A stretch of 64,000 nt of DNA from Bacteroidales bacterium (lineage in GTDB: Bacteria; Bacteroidota; Bacteroidia; Bacteroidales; UBA932), in contig SUYO01000002.1 of the NCBI GenBank assembly GCA_015060385.1, forward strand, positions 124,001-188,000, read 5' to 3'. The position numbers were made by a program, and so were the translations under genes. This document shows, in pieces, positions 19,538 through 29,096 of the stretch (its first letter is position 1; the number at the start of each line of letters is the position of its first letter). The notes beneath the pieces were generated by a model that ran no database searches, was not told the DNA's origin, and was given only the letters and a program-made list of their open reading frames with translations.

Positions 19538-21901
19538 TCACTCCTTCTTCAGCGCCTCAGCCGGGTTCGTCCTGGCAGCGCGGAGGGTCTGCCAGAGAAC
19601 CGAGGCGAGGGAGATGGCCAGAGCAAGCAGCACAGCTGCGGCGAACGGCCATATGGTCAGGTCAATCCTGTAGGCAAACTCTTCGAGATAGCGTCCGCAG
19701 AATATCCATGCGACCGGAATGGCAACGGCACTTCCTATGATGGTGATGATCATATATTCCGATATGTTCCTGCGTGTCTCGCTCGTCATCGTTCCGCCGA
19801 AAACCTTGCGTATGGCGATGCCTTTCTCTCTTTCCGAAGCGAAGTAGGTGCTCATGGCGACAAGACCGAGTATGGACAATATGACTGCCAGTATTGCGGA
19901 GATCTTGAGCAGCTTTACAGTCCTGTTGTTTTCCTCCAGTACCCTTACCATCATGTCTTCGACATAGCCGAAATCCCAAGGTTCGATATAGGCTCCGTTA
20001 TATTCATCGGAGAACTTCCGGTATATCCTGTCGAATGTTTCAAAGGCCTCGTCGTGATTTTCATCGGTCTCGATCAGAATGGTGTTGTTATAGAGCCCGA
20101 AGTCATCTACCGGAAGGACGATCACAGCGACCATCGACTGTTCCATTGTCTCGTTCATAGCATTGTCTGAGGCTATATTGCCTAATACTCCGCCGAAGTT
20201 ATCGATCCTGCTTCGGTTGAAGTTACCGTCCCATGATTTTGCAATTTTCTCAGCAGCTTCTCTCGAATCAAAGCAGTTGTAAAGACTTTCAGTGAACCAT
20301 ACCGAATGGGCGAGGGGAGCACCGGAATCTACCTTGATATCGAAATCCCACATCCCGAATGCTTCGGTATCACATATCAGCAACGCCACAGATGTCAGGT
20401 CAGTGCTGTTTTCCAACTGAATGGCAGTGAAGAAATTCATATTTGTAGGGTATCCTCTGGAAAGTGCCACCTTCTTCACGAACGGCAATTGTCTGATTTC
20501 ATCCATGACAGGTATTATATCTCCAGTTTCTACCACATCCGTTGACAGGATGAATTTATCTTCGATGTCCGCTCCCAAAGGCATATTGATCATATGGTTC
20601 ATCTGCCTGTCGAGAATAATCGCCGAGGCGATCAGAGTGATGGCGACGATGTTCTGAAGCAGGATGAACACTCTGTTCAGACCGGCTCTGCTCTTTCTTC
20701 TGTATGTGCCGTTTACAATGCTTATAGGCTTGATGGATGATATGTTCAGAGCAGGGATAAGGCCGCAGATGCTGCCGAGCAGCACAACGAAAAGTACATA
20801 AATGGAGATGCTGGCAGCATTGAACGGTATTGCAACAGTCTGTCCGTCAATGATACGTCCGATATATGGAGCAAGGGCGACCGCAATGCCCACGGCTGCG
20901 ATGGAGCATACTGCCGTAAATCCGATTGACTCAAGTATGTACTTTACTGCGATGTGGGCCTTTTCTGCACCGACAAGACTTCTTGTGGCCATTTCCTTCG
21001 CTCTTTTGTTCGTCAGGGCGAGATTCAGGTTGATGTAGTTGATGACTGCGGAGACCAGAAGAAGCAGGGAAACTATGAGGAGGATGATTATCTGTCTCCT
21101 GTCTCCCATATTAAGAAAATCGTTGATCTCTTCACTGGAAAAGTAAAATCTGTCAAATCTCTCTATACCTATCATATCGGCAAACATTGCTGTTCTGTCA
21201 GCCGGCATCCTCTCTCCCCAGAACTGTTTGAAGACAGTCTGTATCTTTTCCAGGAGTACTGCCTCGTCAGTTGACTCTGCCGCCTTGATGAATGTTGTGG
21301 CGGACAGGGTGAATACCGGGTTCTTCTGCGCGCTGTCGTTCAATGGACCATCACCACTGCAGATGAAGTCCATGTACTTCCAATATTTATGATCGAAATC
21401 CTTGATGACTCCTGTCACGGTCAATGCCTGGGAAGGATATTCTGTCGGAATTATCTTCATTCCGACTGCCAGTTCCGGCTTTCCTGCCAGTTTGACTGCA
21501 TATGATTCACTGACGATGATGTCAGTATGTGATTTCATGCATCCGGCATCCCCGATGACGAATTCATAGTCGAATATGTCGAAGAAGTCCCCTCTGACGG
21601 CAAGTCCTCTGGTAACCAGCCTTTCATCTTCATACTCCATTACGACCTCCTCGATATCGTTGACAAGGGTGATTTTCTCCATTTCAGGAATCTGTTCCTT
21701 CAGCGGATCCAATGCTCCATATGGCATATACTGAGTAAGGATAAACACCCTCTCATAATCCGGATTCTCGTGCGATATGCTGTATTCCTGCCATACATAG
21801 CTGCCGATCAGCAGCACAAACGCCAGCGCAACGCTCAGACCCACGACCTCGATGGCGGTGTACAGCTTGTTTCTCGATAGGAATCTCAGGTAACTTTTCA
21901 T
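19538..21901 (-). CDS. ABC transporter permease, FtsX/MacB_PCD family (P3)
   Basis: 787 aa; conserved N- and C-terminal cassettes. Confidence 0.9.
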   Translation of the reverse strand: MKSYLRFLSRNKLYTAIEVVGLSVALAFVLLIGSYVWQEYSISHENPDYERVFILTQYMPYGALDPLKEQIPEMEKITLVNDIEEVVMEYEDERLVTRGLAVRGDFFDIFDYEFVIGDAGCMKSHTDIIVSESYAVKLAGKPELAVGMKIIPTEYPSQALTVTGVIKDFDHKYWKYMDFICSGDGPLNDSAQKNPVFTLSATTFIKAAESTDEAVLLEKIQTVFKQFWGERMPADRTAMFADMIGIERFDRFYFSSEEINDFLNMGDRRQIIILLIVSLLLLVSAVINYINLNLALTNKRAKEMATRSLVGAEKAHIAVKYILESIGFTAVCSIAAVGIAVALAPYIGRIIDGQTVAIPFNAASISIYVLFVVLLGSICGLIPALNISSIKPISIVNGTYRRKSRAGLNRVFILLQNIVAITLIASAIILDRQMNHMINMPLGADIEDKFILSTDVVETGDIIPVMDEIRQLPFVKKVALSRGYPTNMNFFTAIQLENSTDLTSVALLICDTEAFGMWDFDIKVDSGAPLAHSVWFTESLYNCFDSREAAEKIAKSWDGNFNRSRIDNFGGVLGNIASDNAMNETMEQSMVAVIVLPVDDFGLYNNTILIETDENHDEAFETFDRIYRKFSDEYNGAYIEPWDFGYVEDMMVRVLEENNRTVKLLKISAILAVILSILGLVAMSTYFASEREKGIAIRKVFGGTMTSETRRNISEYMIITIIGSAVAIPVAWIFCGRYLEEFAYRIDLTIWPFAAAVLLALAISLASVLWQTLRAARTNPAEALKKE

Positions 21902-22003
21902 AAATCGTGTTATCTGCTTATTAATCAGTGTCTTAGCTGATTAGCCTGCAACCCCGGGGCGGCAGGCTAATCGGGTAAGTTGTTGAGTGGTAAGGTTTTA
22001 GTG
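21902..22003 (-). repeat. 102-bp inter-permease spacer P2/P3 with hairpin
   Basis: Hairpin conserved; P2-proximal ~20 bp diverged (gagtggtaaggttttagtg). Confidence 0.9.
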
Positions 22004-24409
22004 TCATTCGCTCTTCAACGCTTCGGCGGGGTCGGCAGTAGCGGCGTTCCAGCTGCGGAGGACGACCACGCCGACCGTAACGCCCATCACGGCTACGAGG
22101 GCGATGGCGAACACCCACCAGTAGACAGGGCAGCGGTGTGCGAATGTGGCAAGGTATCTGTCGACGATCAACCAGCCAATCGGAGCGGCCACAGCAAAGC
22201 ATACAAGCACGATCTTCACGAACCTGCTGCTGAACATTTCCAGTATGTCTCGGACTGTAGCGCCGTTCACTCGACGCAGAGAGATCTCCCGGCGGCGATA
22301 CTGTGTCTCGAACATCACCAGACCGAAGACTCCCATCAGGGAAATAATGATGGCTACAAGAGTGAACAGGCTTATGAGCTGAGAAAGCGCCTCCTCCTTT
22401 CTGTATGTGGCGTTCAGGTTTTCATCAAAGAAGTGGATGTCCCATTCATCCGGCGAAACATTGTATTCCCATTCGCTCAGGACATCTGCTATGTGCTTCA
22501 TGACAGCCTGGTAATCAGCCTCGGCCGATACTCTTATGAATGCAGTAGTCGGATACCACCATGGGTTTGTTCCGAAAACATACAGAGCAAACGGTCGTAC
22601 TTCATGTTTGAGCGACTGGAAGCTGAAGTCTTCGCAGAAACCGGCGATGTCCGTTTCAGAGGCGTGACCGGTCACCTTGTCTTCAAGTGTGAATCCATAT
22701 TTCCTGCGTGCCGCATCGTTGAAGATGAATACACCGTTCTCGCTGTGGTTGTCTTCCGGCAGGAAGGTGCGGCCTTCGATGATGTCGATTCCCATGAATT
22801 CAGGGAAGTCGTATGCAACCGGATAACATTCGAAATTGATGTTCTGTCCGTTCCACTGACGGCCCCAGCCCATTCGTTCTTCTGCTATGAGCTTGCCCGC
22901 CGCCCATGTCACGTCCTTGATCTGAGGATCTGTCTTCATCCTTTCTTCCACAGCCTCGGCGTTGTATCCGATGTAATTCGTCGTATGTACATAAAGCAGC
23001 TGTTCCTTGTCAAAGCCCATGTCGAAATCTACCATGTACCTGCGTTGTATCGATATGAACGCGGAACAGATGATCAGGACCATCGATATCACGAACTGCA
23101 TGCCGATGAGGGTATAGCGGAGCGCCTTTCCGGCCTTCGTCGCACCGAACGACCCTTTCAGGACCATTGCCGGTTCGAAGGACGTGATGTAAAAGGCAGG
23201 ATAGAGGCTTGCGACGATCGAAATCGCGACGGCAATTACTACGGTCCATACGGTCACGCCTATGTTCATGGCGAAGGTGCTGTCTGCGGAGATAAGATGC
23301 ACGAGCTGGCTCATGTTGAAGACCATAACCAAGGCGAATGCGAGTACAAGTGCAAGGAATATGAGCCTGATGCTTTCGGCTATCGTGCCAAGGATCAGGT
23401 TTCTGCGGGTGCTTCCAAGGACTTTTTTCGTGTTGACAGCCCTTATGCGTTCGGGGACTAACGCAAAGAAGAAGTTTATATAGTTTATGAAGGCGATGCC
23501 TACTATGAGTATGGCCACGACAAGCAGGATAAGTGTTGTCGTCCTGTTTCCTCTTTCCATCTGGGCATTGTTATAATACAGGCTTTCCAGAGGGATGAAG
23601 TCGGCTACAGCCATATTCAGCATGTCATTCACCTCCTTGTCGAATTCTTCCTGGGTCATACCCATCTCTTCAGGGGAAGGCATGTTTCCGAAGAACCGTT
23701 CCATGTAGTATCCGCGGCTTACTTGTGCCAGTTCCTTTTCCATTTCCTCCACCTGCGACTCATCATGAAGTTTCACGAAATAGGTAAATCCCCATTCTGT
23801 GAAATTTTCGATGCTCCTGTCCGCCATGTTGCTCAGCAGGTCGAGATCCTTGAAATGGGAGTTGTCCGGCATGTCCTTGAATACTGCGACTATGGTACGC
23901 ATGTCTGTACCCTGTCCAAGGCTCGTTCCGACCTTGAGGTCGAATCTCTTTGCTGCACTCTCGCTGATCGCAAGAGTGTTCCTGTTTATGACATCATCCA
24001 ATGAACCCTCCATGGCTTCGAATCCTACGGCCTTCAGCGCGGTTCCGCTGATGTCCGTATGGTTCATGGTAAGGACTTCCTTTTCGCCATCCCTCTCTAT
24101 CCAGAAACTTTCGCCTGCAGTGTTGGTCAGATTGATGATACCTCCGAATTCGATGTTCGGCGAATACTGCATGAGCTTTTCTGCCAGAGGACGGCAATAA
24201 TACAGGGAGTTGTATTTTGCTTCTCCCTGTGCATTGACCGAGAGAGCAAACACTTTCTCCGAATCCTTGATGTCCTTGTTGAAGTTCAGGTCATAATTGA
24301 CCTGTACGAGAATGATGTAGAAAGCGGCAAAGGCAACCGCCATGCCGAGCACATTGAGTATGCCAGACATAGCCGATCCTCCTTTCCTGAATATGTTGAA
24401 TGATGCCAT
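22004..24409 (-). CDS. ABC transporter permease, FtsX/MacB_PCD family, second subfamily (P2)
   Basis: 801 aa; MASFNIFRKGGSAMSGILNVLGMAV...VFETQYRRREISLRRVNGATV. Confidence 0.88.
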   Translation of the reverse strand: MASFNIFRKGGSAMSGILNVLGMAVAFAAFYIILVQVNYDLNFNKDIKDSEKVFALSVNAQGEAKYNSLYYCRPLAEKLMQYSPNIEFGGIINLTNTAGESFWIERDGEKEVLTMNHTDISGTALKAVGFEAMEGSLDDVINRNTLAISESAAKRFDLKVGTSLGQGTDMRTIVAVFKDMPDNSHFKDLDLLSNMADRSIENFTEWGFTYFVKLHDESQVEEMEKELAQVSRGYYMERFFGNMPSPEEMGMTQEEFDKEVNDMLNMAVADFIPLESLYYNNAQMERGNRTTTLILLVVAILIVGIAFINYINFFFALVPERIRAVNTKKVLGSTRRNLILGTIAESIRLIFLALVLAFALVMVFNMSQLVHLISADSTFAMNIGVTVWTVVIAVAISIVASLYPAFYITSFEPAMVLKGSFGATKAGKALRYTLIGMQFVISMVLIICSAFISIQRRYMVDFDMGFDKEQLLYVHTTNYIGYNAEAVEERMKTDPQIKDVTWAAGKLIAEERMGWGRQWNGQNINFECYPVAYDFPEFMGIDIIEGRTFLPEDNHSENGVFIFNDAARRKYGFTLEDKVTGHASETDIAGFCEDFSFQSLKHEVRPFALYVFGTNPWWYPTTAFIRVSAEADYQAVMKHIADVLSEWEYNVSPDEWDIHFFDENLNATYRKEEALSQLISLFTLVAIIISLMGVFGLVMFETQYRRREISLRRVNGATVRDILEMFSSRFVKIVLVCFAVAAPIGWLIVDRYLATFAHRCPVYWWVFAIALVAVMGVTVGVVVLRSWNAATADPAEALKSE

Positions 24410-24458
24410 TTGTTGTCGTTATAGGGTTATTTCGTGTCTATTTGCGTTGGTTTTGTAT

Positions 24459-24551
24459 GAATTTGACGATATGTGGAAGCGACATGCCACCCCCGGCTAG
24501 GGGGTGCCTCCCGATAGGGAGGCGGGGGTCGCTGGAACATACGTCAAATTC
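24459..24551. repeat. Foldback element with ~24-bp imperfect arms and GC-rich core
   Basis: gaatttgacgatatgtggaagcgac ... gtcgctggaacatacgtcaaattc around cacccccggctagggggtgcctcccgatagggaggcggg. Confidence 0.75.
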
Positions 24552-24552
24552 G

Positions 24553-25233
24553 TTACAGTTCGTTCTTTACATCGCTGACGATCTCTCCGTCGAAGAGGTT
24601 CACGATCCTCTGAGCGCAGGATGCATCCTTCTGCGAGTGGGTCACCATCACGATGGTCGTGCCTTCCTTGTTAAGTTCTGTGAGAAGGTCCATCACTTCC
24701 TTGCCGTTCTTTGAGTCGAGGTTACCGGTAGGCTCATCGGCGAGGATCAGCTTAGGGTTCGAAACGACTGCACGGGCGATTGCAACGCGCTGCTGCTGAC
24801 CTCCTGAGAGCTGCTGAGGGAAGTGCTGCGCTCTGTGGCTGATGTTCATCCTCTTGAGCATCTCTGTAACACGCTGCTTGCGCTCTGATGCACTGATGTT
24901 CAGATACTTGAGCGGAAGCTCCACATTCTCATACACATTAAGCTCGTCGATCAGGTTGAAGCTCTGGAACACGAAGCCGATGTTGCCCTTGCGGAACTTT
25001 GTGCGGTCCTTCTCCTTGAGCTTGGCAACCTCCTGTCCGAGAAGCATGTAGCTTCCGTCAGTAGGGTTGTCAAGAAGACCGAGGATGTTCAGGAGGGTAG
25101 ACTTGCCGCATCCTGAAGGGCCCATGATGGCCACGAATTCGCCGTCATTGATTTCAAATGAAACCTTGTTGAGTGCTGTTGTCTCGATTTCCTCTGTACG
25201 GAAAACCTTGCAAAGATCTGTTACTGTAATCAT
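24553..25233 (-). CDS. ABC transporter ATP-binding protein, LolD/MacB type
   Basis: [15 protein letters not shown] Walker [15 protein letters not shown] signature, [12 protein letters not shown] Walker B. Confidence 0.95.
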   Translation of the reverse strand: MITVTDLCKVFRTEEIETTALNKVSFEINDGEFVAIMGPSGCGKSTLLNILGLLDNPTDGSYMLLGQEVAKLKEKDRTKFRKGNIGFVFQSFNLIDELNVYENVELPLKYLNISASERKQRVTEMLKRMNISHRAQHFPQQLSGGQQQRVAIARAVVSNPKLILADEPTGNLDSKNGKEVMDLLTELNKEGTTIVMVTHSQKDASCAQRIVNLFDGEIVSDVKNEL

Positions 25234-25275
25234 AATGTTTTGGTATTAAATTGTTTATATAATTAATTCTGTTTA

Positions 25276-25357
25276 AGATTCCCACGCTTCGCTCGGAATG
25301 ACATGCTGGATATTCCTGTGATATGTCATTGCGAGAAGCGGAGCGACGTGGCAATCT
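25276..25357. repeat. Dispersed-type palindromic repeat (cattgcgag..gcgacgtggcaatct)
   Basis: agattcccacgcttcgctcggaatgacat ... atgtcattgcgagaagcggagcgacgtggcaatct imperfect inverted repeat. Confidence 0.55.
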
Positions 25358-25362
25358 CCTTC

Positions 25363-27759
25363 CTATTCATTCTTCAATGATTCAACAGGATTGCTCCTCG
25401 AAATACGCAGGCAGTTGATTATCACCGCTCCTACGATGAGCACCATGACTATGATGTCCGCCATGAGGAAGTACCAAGGAGTCAGCGTGATCTTTTCCGC
25501 AAACTGCCTGAGCCATCCTTCTGCCGCAAGCCATGCACAGATGTCTCCGATGACGACGGCAATGATGATGAGCCTGAATACATCCTTTATGAATATGTTC
25601 ATGATCTCATTTGTCGTTGCACCGTTGATCTTCCTGACAGCCATTTCTTTGCTTCTGCGTACAGATTCGTCACGGATGTATCCGATGAGTCCGAACAGGG
25701 CGATAAGAACGGAGAATATGCATCCTACCATGATGGTGTTTCTCATCTTCCTGTCTTCCGAATAGAGGCCTCTGATCTCTTCTTTGAACGAGACTATCTC
25801 AAGTCTTCTTTCGGGGTATAGCTTGTCAACAATCTGCTGTATCCTTCCGATGATGTCCTGGTTTACCTTATTCAGCTTTATCATCACAAGCGGCATCTTG
25901 TATGAATCCTCAGCGTTTCCGTCCTCCCAGAACTTCACGCTCGGGCGCGGATCAGAGGCATTCATGGTACCGATCCTGTAGTTCTCATATACTCCGCTTA
26001 TGGTGAATGACTGTTCAGCAGTCTGGCTGTGTTCCGTGATGAGGAGCTGCTTGCCGACAGCTCCGTCGCTCCAGTCCTCGAAGTCCATCATCTTCTCCAC
26101 GAAACTTCGGCTTACGGCAACTTCATTTGCTGCCCTAGGGGCTCTTCCGTCTATGAACGGTATTTCAAGGATTTCAAAGAATCCGTCTGTTCCTTCATAC
26201 TGGTCTGCGACATTGAATAGCTCCTTGTATTGCCCTCCTTCCATGCTGTATATGTTGTTGCCGCTTGCTCCTCCGGCTGGGAAATCGTAACTTCTTTCGA
26301 TGTCAATCACTTCCGGCAGTTCTTTAACCCTTTCAATGAATGGCTTGATCTCGCTGCCTGGCATGCTGTCGAAACTGCATCCTACCAGATTCTCGAACTC
26401 ATAGCCGGGATCATCGTTCATCGCTTTCTGATACTGCTTTGCAATCACGAGCATCATAGCGACAAGGAATACGTTTATCACAAACTGGACGAGCAGAAGA
26501 GCCTTCTTCCAGTTCCTGCGGTTCTCCTTATAGTTCTTCAGCGCCGCTGATACAGGAATCTTCGCGTACAGATAGCCCGGAACAATGGCTGAAACAAAGA
26601 ATATCAGGATGCAGACAATTGAAAGTGTGACTATGGTCTGAGGTATGAAAAGACCGTGAAGGGTCACTCCGAGCAGGCTTTCTATCACCGGCTTTGCCGC
26701 ATAGACTATCGCCGCTGCCACGATAAGCGATAGTCCCATGTTGACGGCAGTCTCTTTGAAGAGCACGCCGTAAATGTTGATGCCTTCAGCTCCATATGCC
26801 TTTCTGACTCCGACCTCTTTTGAGCGTTTCACTATTGCCGATATGGCGATGAGCACATAATTCATTACAGATATCGCGAGCAGAAGGAATGCTACAAGAG
26901 AAAGGATGAACATCATGTTCCTTGTATGCGGGTCAGATGTGTGGATGGTGCTGAATGGTCTGAGAGTGTACCATAGCTTCATACCCATAGCCTCATACTC
27001 CTCAATATCCTGATGGGTTTCCTGCATGAGCCTCATAGCGTCTTTCAAGGATGCAGGATCCACTCCTTCATGCAGTTTCACGAATCCTCTGTACCTGTCA
27101 TTGCCCATCCAGTTTTCAGTACTGGACTTTGACAATATTTCCATGGATATCAGCACATCATATGGGATGGTGCCGTTCTCCGGAAAGTCTTCATATACTC
27201 CGTTTATTGTAGCAAGAATATCAGGCATCTGGATGTTGCAGATCTGCTTTCCGATGATGTTCTCTATTCCTCCCATCTTTTCGGCAAAAGAACGGCTTAC
27301 CATCACGGAGCCCCACTCTCCGAGTGCCTTTTTTGGATTTCCAGCAAGAATCTCCCTGTCAAATACATCGAAGAAACAGGTGTCAACGATATTGGAAAAA
27401 CCTTCGACTTCATGTCCATCCTGATCTCTCCATATGTGCTGCTCGAAGAGTCCTGTCATTCTTGTCGCAGATTCCACTCCTGGCGCATATTGCTTGATAC
27501 CAGGGGCAATCGCTCCGCTGCACTGATTGAAATCGAATCCATCCTCTCCCTGGATGGCATTGCTGTATATCCAATATATCCTGTCAACGTCTTTGTAGAA
27601 GCCGTCATAGCTCATCTCGAAGCATACCTTGGCGATCAGGACCATTCCTATCGCCAGTCCCGTGCCGAGAGACAGTGCCTTTACTATTGTTTCCTTAAGT
27701 TTCATGTAGTCGGTTAATATGTTGATATCTAATTTGTTAAGTATGTATGCCTGCTGCAT
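25363..27759 (-). CDS. ABC transporter permease, FtsX/MacB_PCD family (P1); likely start 27705
   Basis: 798 aa; MKLKETIVKALSLGTGLAIGMVLIAKVC...RSNPVESLKNE. Confidence 0.88.
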   Translation of the reverse strand: MQQAYILNKLDINILTDYMKLKETIVKALSLGTGLAIGMVLIAKVCFEMSYDGFYKDVDRIYWIYSNAIQGEDGFDFNQCSGAIAPGIKQYAPGVESATRMTGLFEQHIWRDQDGHEVEGFSNIVDTCFFDVFDREILAGNPKKALGEWGSVMVSRSFAEKMGGIENIIGKQICNIQMPDILATINGVYEDFPENGTIPYDVLISMEILSKSSTENWMGNDRYRGFVKLHEGVDPASLKDAMRLMQETHQDIEEYEAMGMKLWYTLRPFSTIHTSDPHTRNMMFILSLVAFLLLAISVMNYVLIAISAIVKRSKEVGVRKAYGAEGINIYGVLFKETAVNMGLSLIVAAAIVYAAKPVIESLLGVTLHGLFIPQTIVTLSIVCILIFFVSAIVPGYLYAKIPVSAALKNYKENRRNWKKALLLVQFVINVFLVAMMLVIAKQYQKAMNDDPGYEFENLVGCSFDSMPGSEIKPFIERVKELPEVIDIERSYDFPAGGASGNNIYSMEGGQYKELFNVADQYEGTDGFFEILEIPFIDGRAPRAANEVAVSRSFVEKMMDFEDWSDGAVGKQLLITEHSQTAEQSFTISGVYENYRIGTMNASDPRPSVKFWEDGNAEDSYKMPLVMIKLNKVNQDIIGRIQQIVDKLYPERRLEIVSFKEEIRGLYSEDRKMRNTIMVGCIFSVLIALFGLIGYIRDESVRRSKEMAVRKINGATTNEIMNIFIKDVFRLIIIAVVIGDICAWLAAEGWLRQFAEKITLTPWYFLMADIIVMVLIVGAVIINCLRISRSNPVESLKNE

Positions 27760-27771
27760 TTTGTAGCAGGC
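27749..27771 (-). repeat. Intercistronic hairpin hlyD/P1
   Basis: GCCTGCT-gcattttgt-AGCAGGC. Confidence 0.6.
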
Positions 27772-27819
27772 GCGGTGTGTTAAGTGATTGATTGTCAGGT
27801 TTTTGGGTACTAGTGGGGA

Positions 27820-29076
27820 TTAAAATACCAGTACTTCATTGTCACCGAAGTTGTCGTAGCCGGAGGTGATGACCCTCTCGCCAGGTTCGAGGCCTTCGAG
27901 CACTTCATAGAACTGCGGGTTCTGGCGGCCGATGCGTATCTCGCGCCTTACAGCCTTTCCTCCTTCAGGAGCTACCACATAGATCCATTTTCCTCCTGTC
28001 TTCTGGTAGAATGTTCCGCGTGGGATCAGGATTGCGCTTTCAGGCTGACCGAGCTGGAGGTTCAGATAATAGGTCTGACCTGTCCTTATGTTTGAAGGCT
28101 GCTCTTCGCTGAAGCGGAAATCCGCCTGGAACTTTCCGTTGCGTACTTCCGGATAGACCTTCCTTATGACTGCATCGAAGGTCTCGTTCTGACGCTCGAA
28201 GGTGGCTGTAAGTCCTGCGAATACTCTGTCGATGTAGTGCTCGTCGATCTGAGCCTCGATCTTGTAGCTGCCTTCCGCATTGATCTGACCGATCTTCCTG
28301 CCGCTTCCGACCGACTCTCCGAGGCCGACCTCGATAAGTCCGATCACACCGTCAATAGGAGCCTTGACATCCAGATTGTCCTTACGGCGGCGGATCCTCT
28401 GCATGTTGATCTTCATGTTGTCGAGACTCTCCTCCATCTGCCTGATCTGCACTTCTCTGTACATGCTGTCCTGACCTGCGCGTGCCATTGTGACTTCAAG
28501 CTTCTTGCAGAAAAGCACATAATCTTCTTCCGAACGCAGGTACTCTTCCTTGCCGATGAGTCCGTCGTCAAAAAGCCTCTTCTGAGACTCCAGGGCACGT
28601 CCCTTCCTCTTCACCTCTGTCTCGAGTTCGAGGATATTGAGGCTGAGCTGCATCTTTTCCTGCTCCATCTGGATCATTGTGTTTCGCAGCGCGTTCTCCT
28701 TTTCTGCAAGGTTCGCCTCCGAATTGAGGATCTCAAGGTCGAGGTCGTCGTTGCTCAGACGGATGATTACATCACCTGCCTTGACCTGTGTTCCTTCCTC
28801 GATCACGATCTCCTCGACGATTCCGGCTTCGCGCGGGCTGACCTGTATCGTGGTCATAGGGTGGACCTGACCGCTGATGCGGATGTAGTCGTTGAATTCG
28901 CCGGCGGTGACTTCGCTGACCGAAAGCGTGTCTCCGTTCACGCGGAGAGTGCTTGCGTCGTCGCGGAAGATGAGCCAGAGGATGAAAGCAGCCATGAATG
29001 CGCCGAACCAGTAGGGGAGGGCCTTCTTGCTGAATACCAGGGCTATGCCTTTCTTTTTTTCTAATACTCTATCCAT
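27820..29076 (-). CDS. HlyD/RND-type periplasmic adaptor subunit
   Basis: 418 aa; TM near N-term, VSPREAGIVEEIVIEEGTQVKAGDVIIRL lipoyl-like motif, coiled-coil hairpin. Confidence 0.93.
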   Translation of the reverse strand: MDRVLEKKKGIALVFSKKALPYWFGAFMAAFILWLIFRDDASTLRVNGDTLSVSEVTAGEFNDYIRISGQVHPMTTIQVSPREAGIVEEIVIEEGTQVKAGDVIIRLSNDDLDLEILNSEANLAEKENALRNTMIQMEQEKMQLSLNILELETEVKRKGRALESQKRLFDDGLIGKEEYLRSEEDYVLFCKKLEVTMARAGQDSMYREVQIRQMEESLDNMKINMQRIRRRKDNLDVKAPIDGVIGLIEVGLGESVGSGRKIGQINAEGSYKIEAQIDEHYIDRVFAGLTATFERQNETFDAVIRKVYPEVRNGKFQADFRFSEEQPSNIRTGQTYYLNLQLGQPESAILIPRGTFYQKTGGKWIYVVAPEGGKAVRREIRIGRQNPQFYEVLEGLEPGERVITSGYDNFGDNEVLVF

Positions 29077-29096
29077 TGTCGTTTAGTTTTATCAGG

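Noticed and set aside
12114-22003. Regular repeats considered as a CRISPR-like array
   Set aside because: Repeat period is ~2.3-2.5 kb with full permease genes between; repeats are intercistronic spacers, no cas genes.
21980-23461. 493-aa plus-strand ORF antisense to permease P2
   Set aside because: Frame artefact of the coding strand's codon usage; low-complexity H/R/D-rich product, no recognisable domain, and the minus frame is a convincing permease.
28237-29064. 275-aa plus-strand ORF antisense to hlyD
   Set aside because: Mirror-frame ORF over a well-supported adaptor gene.
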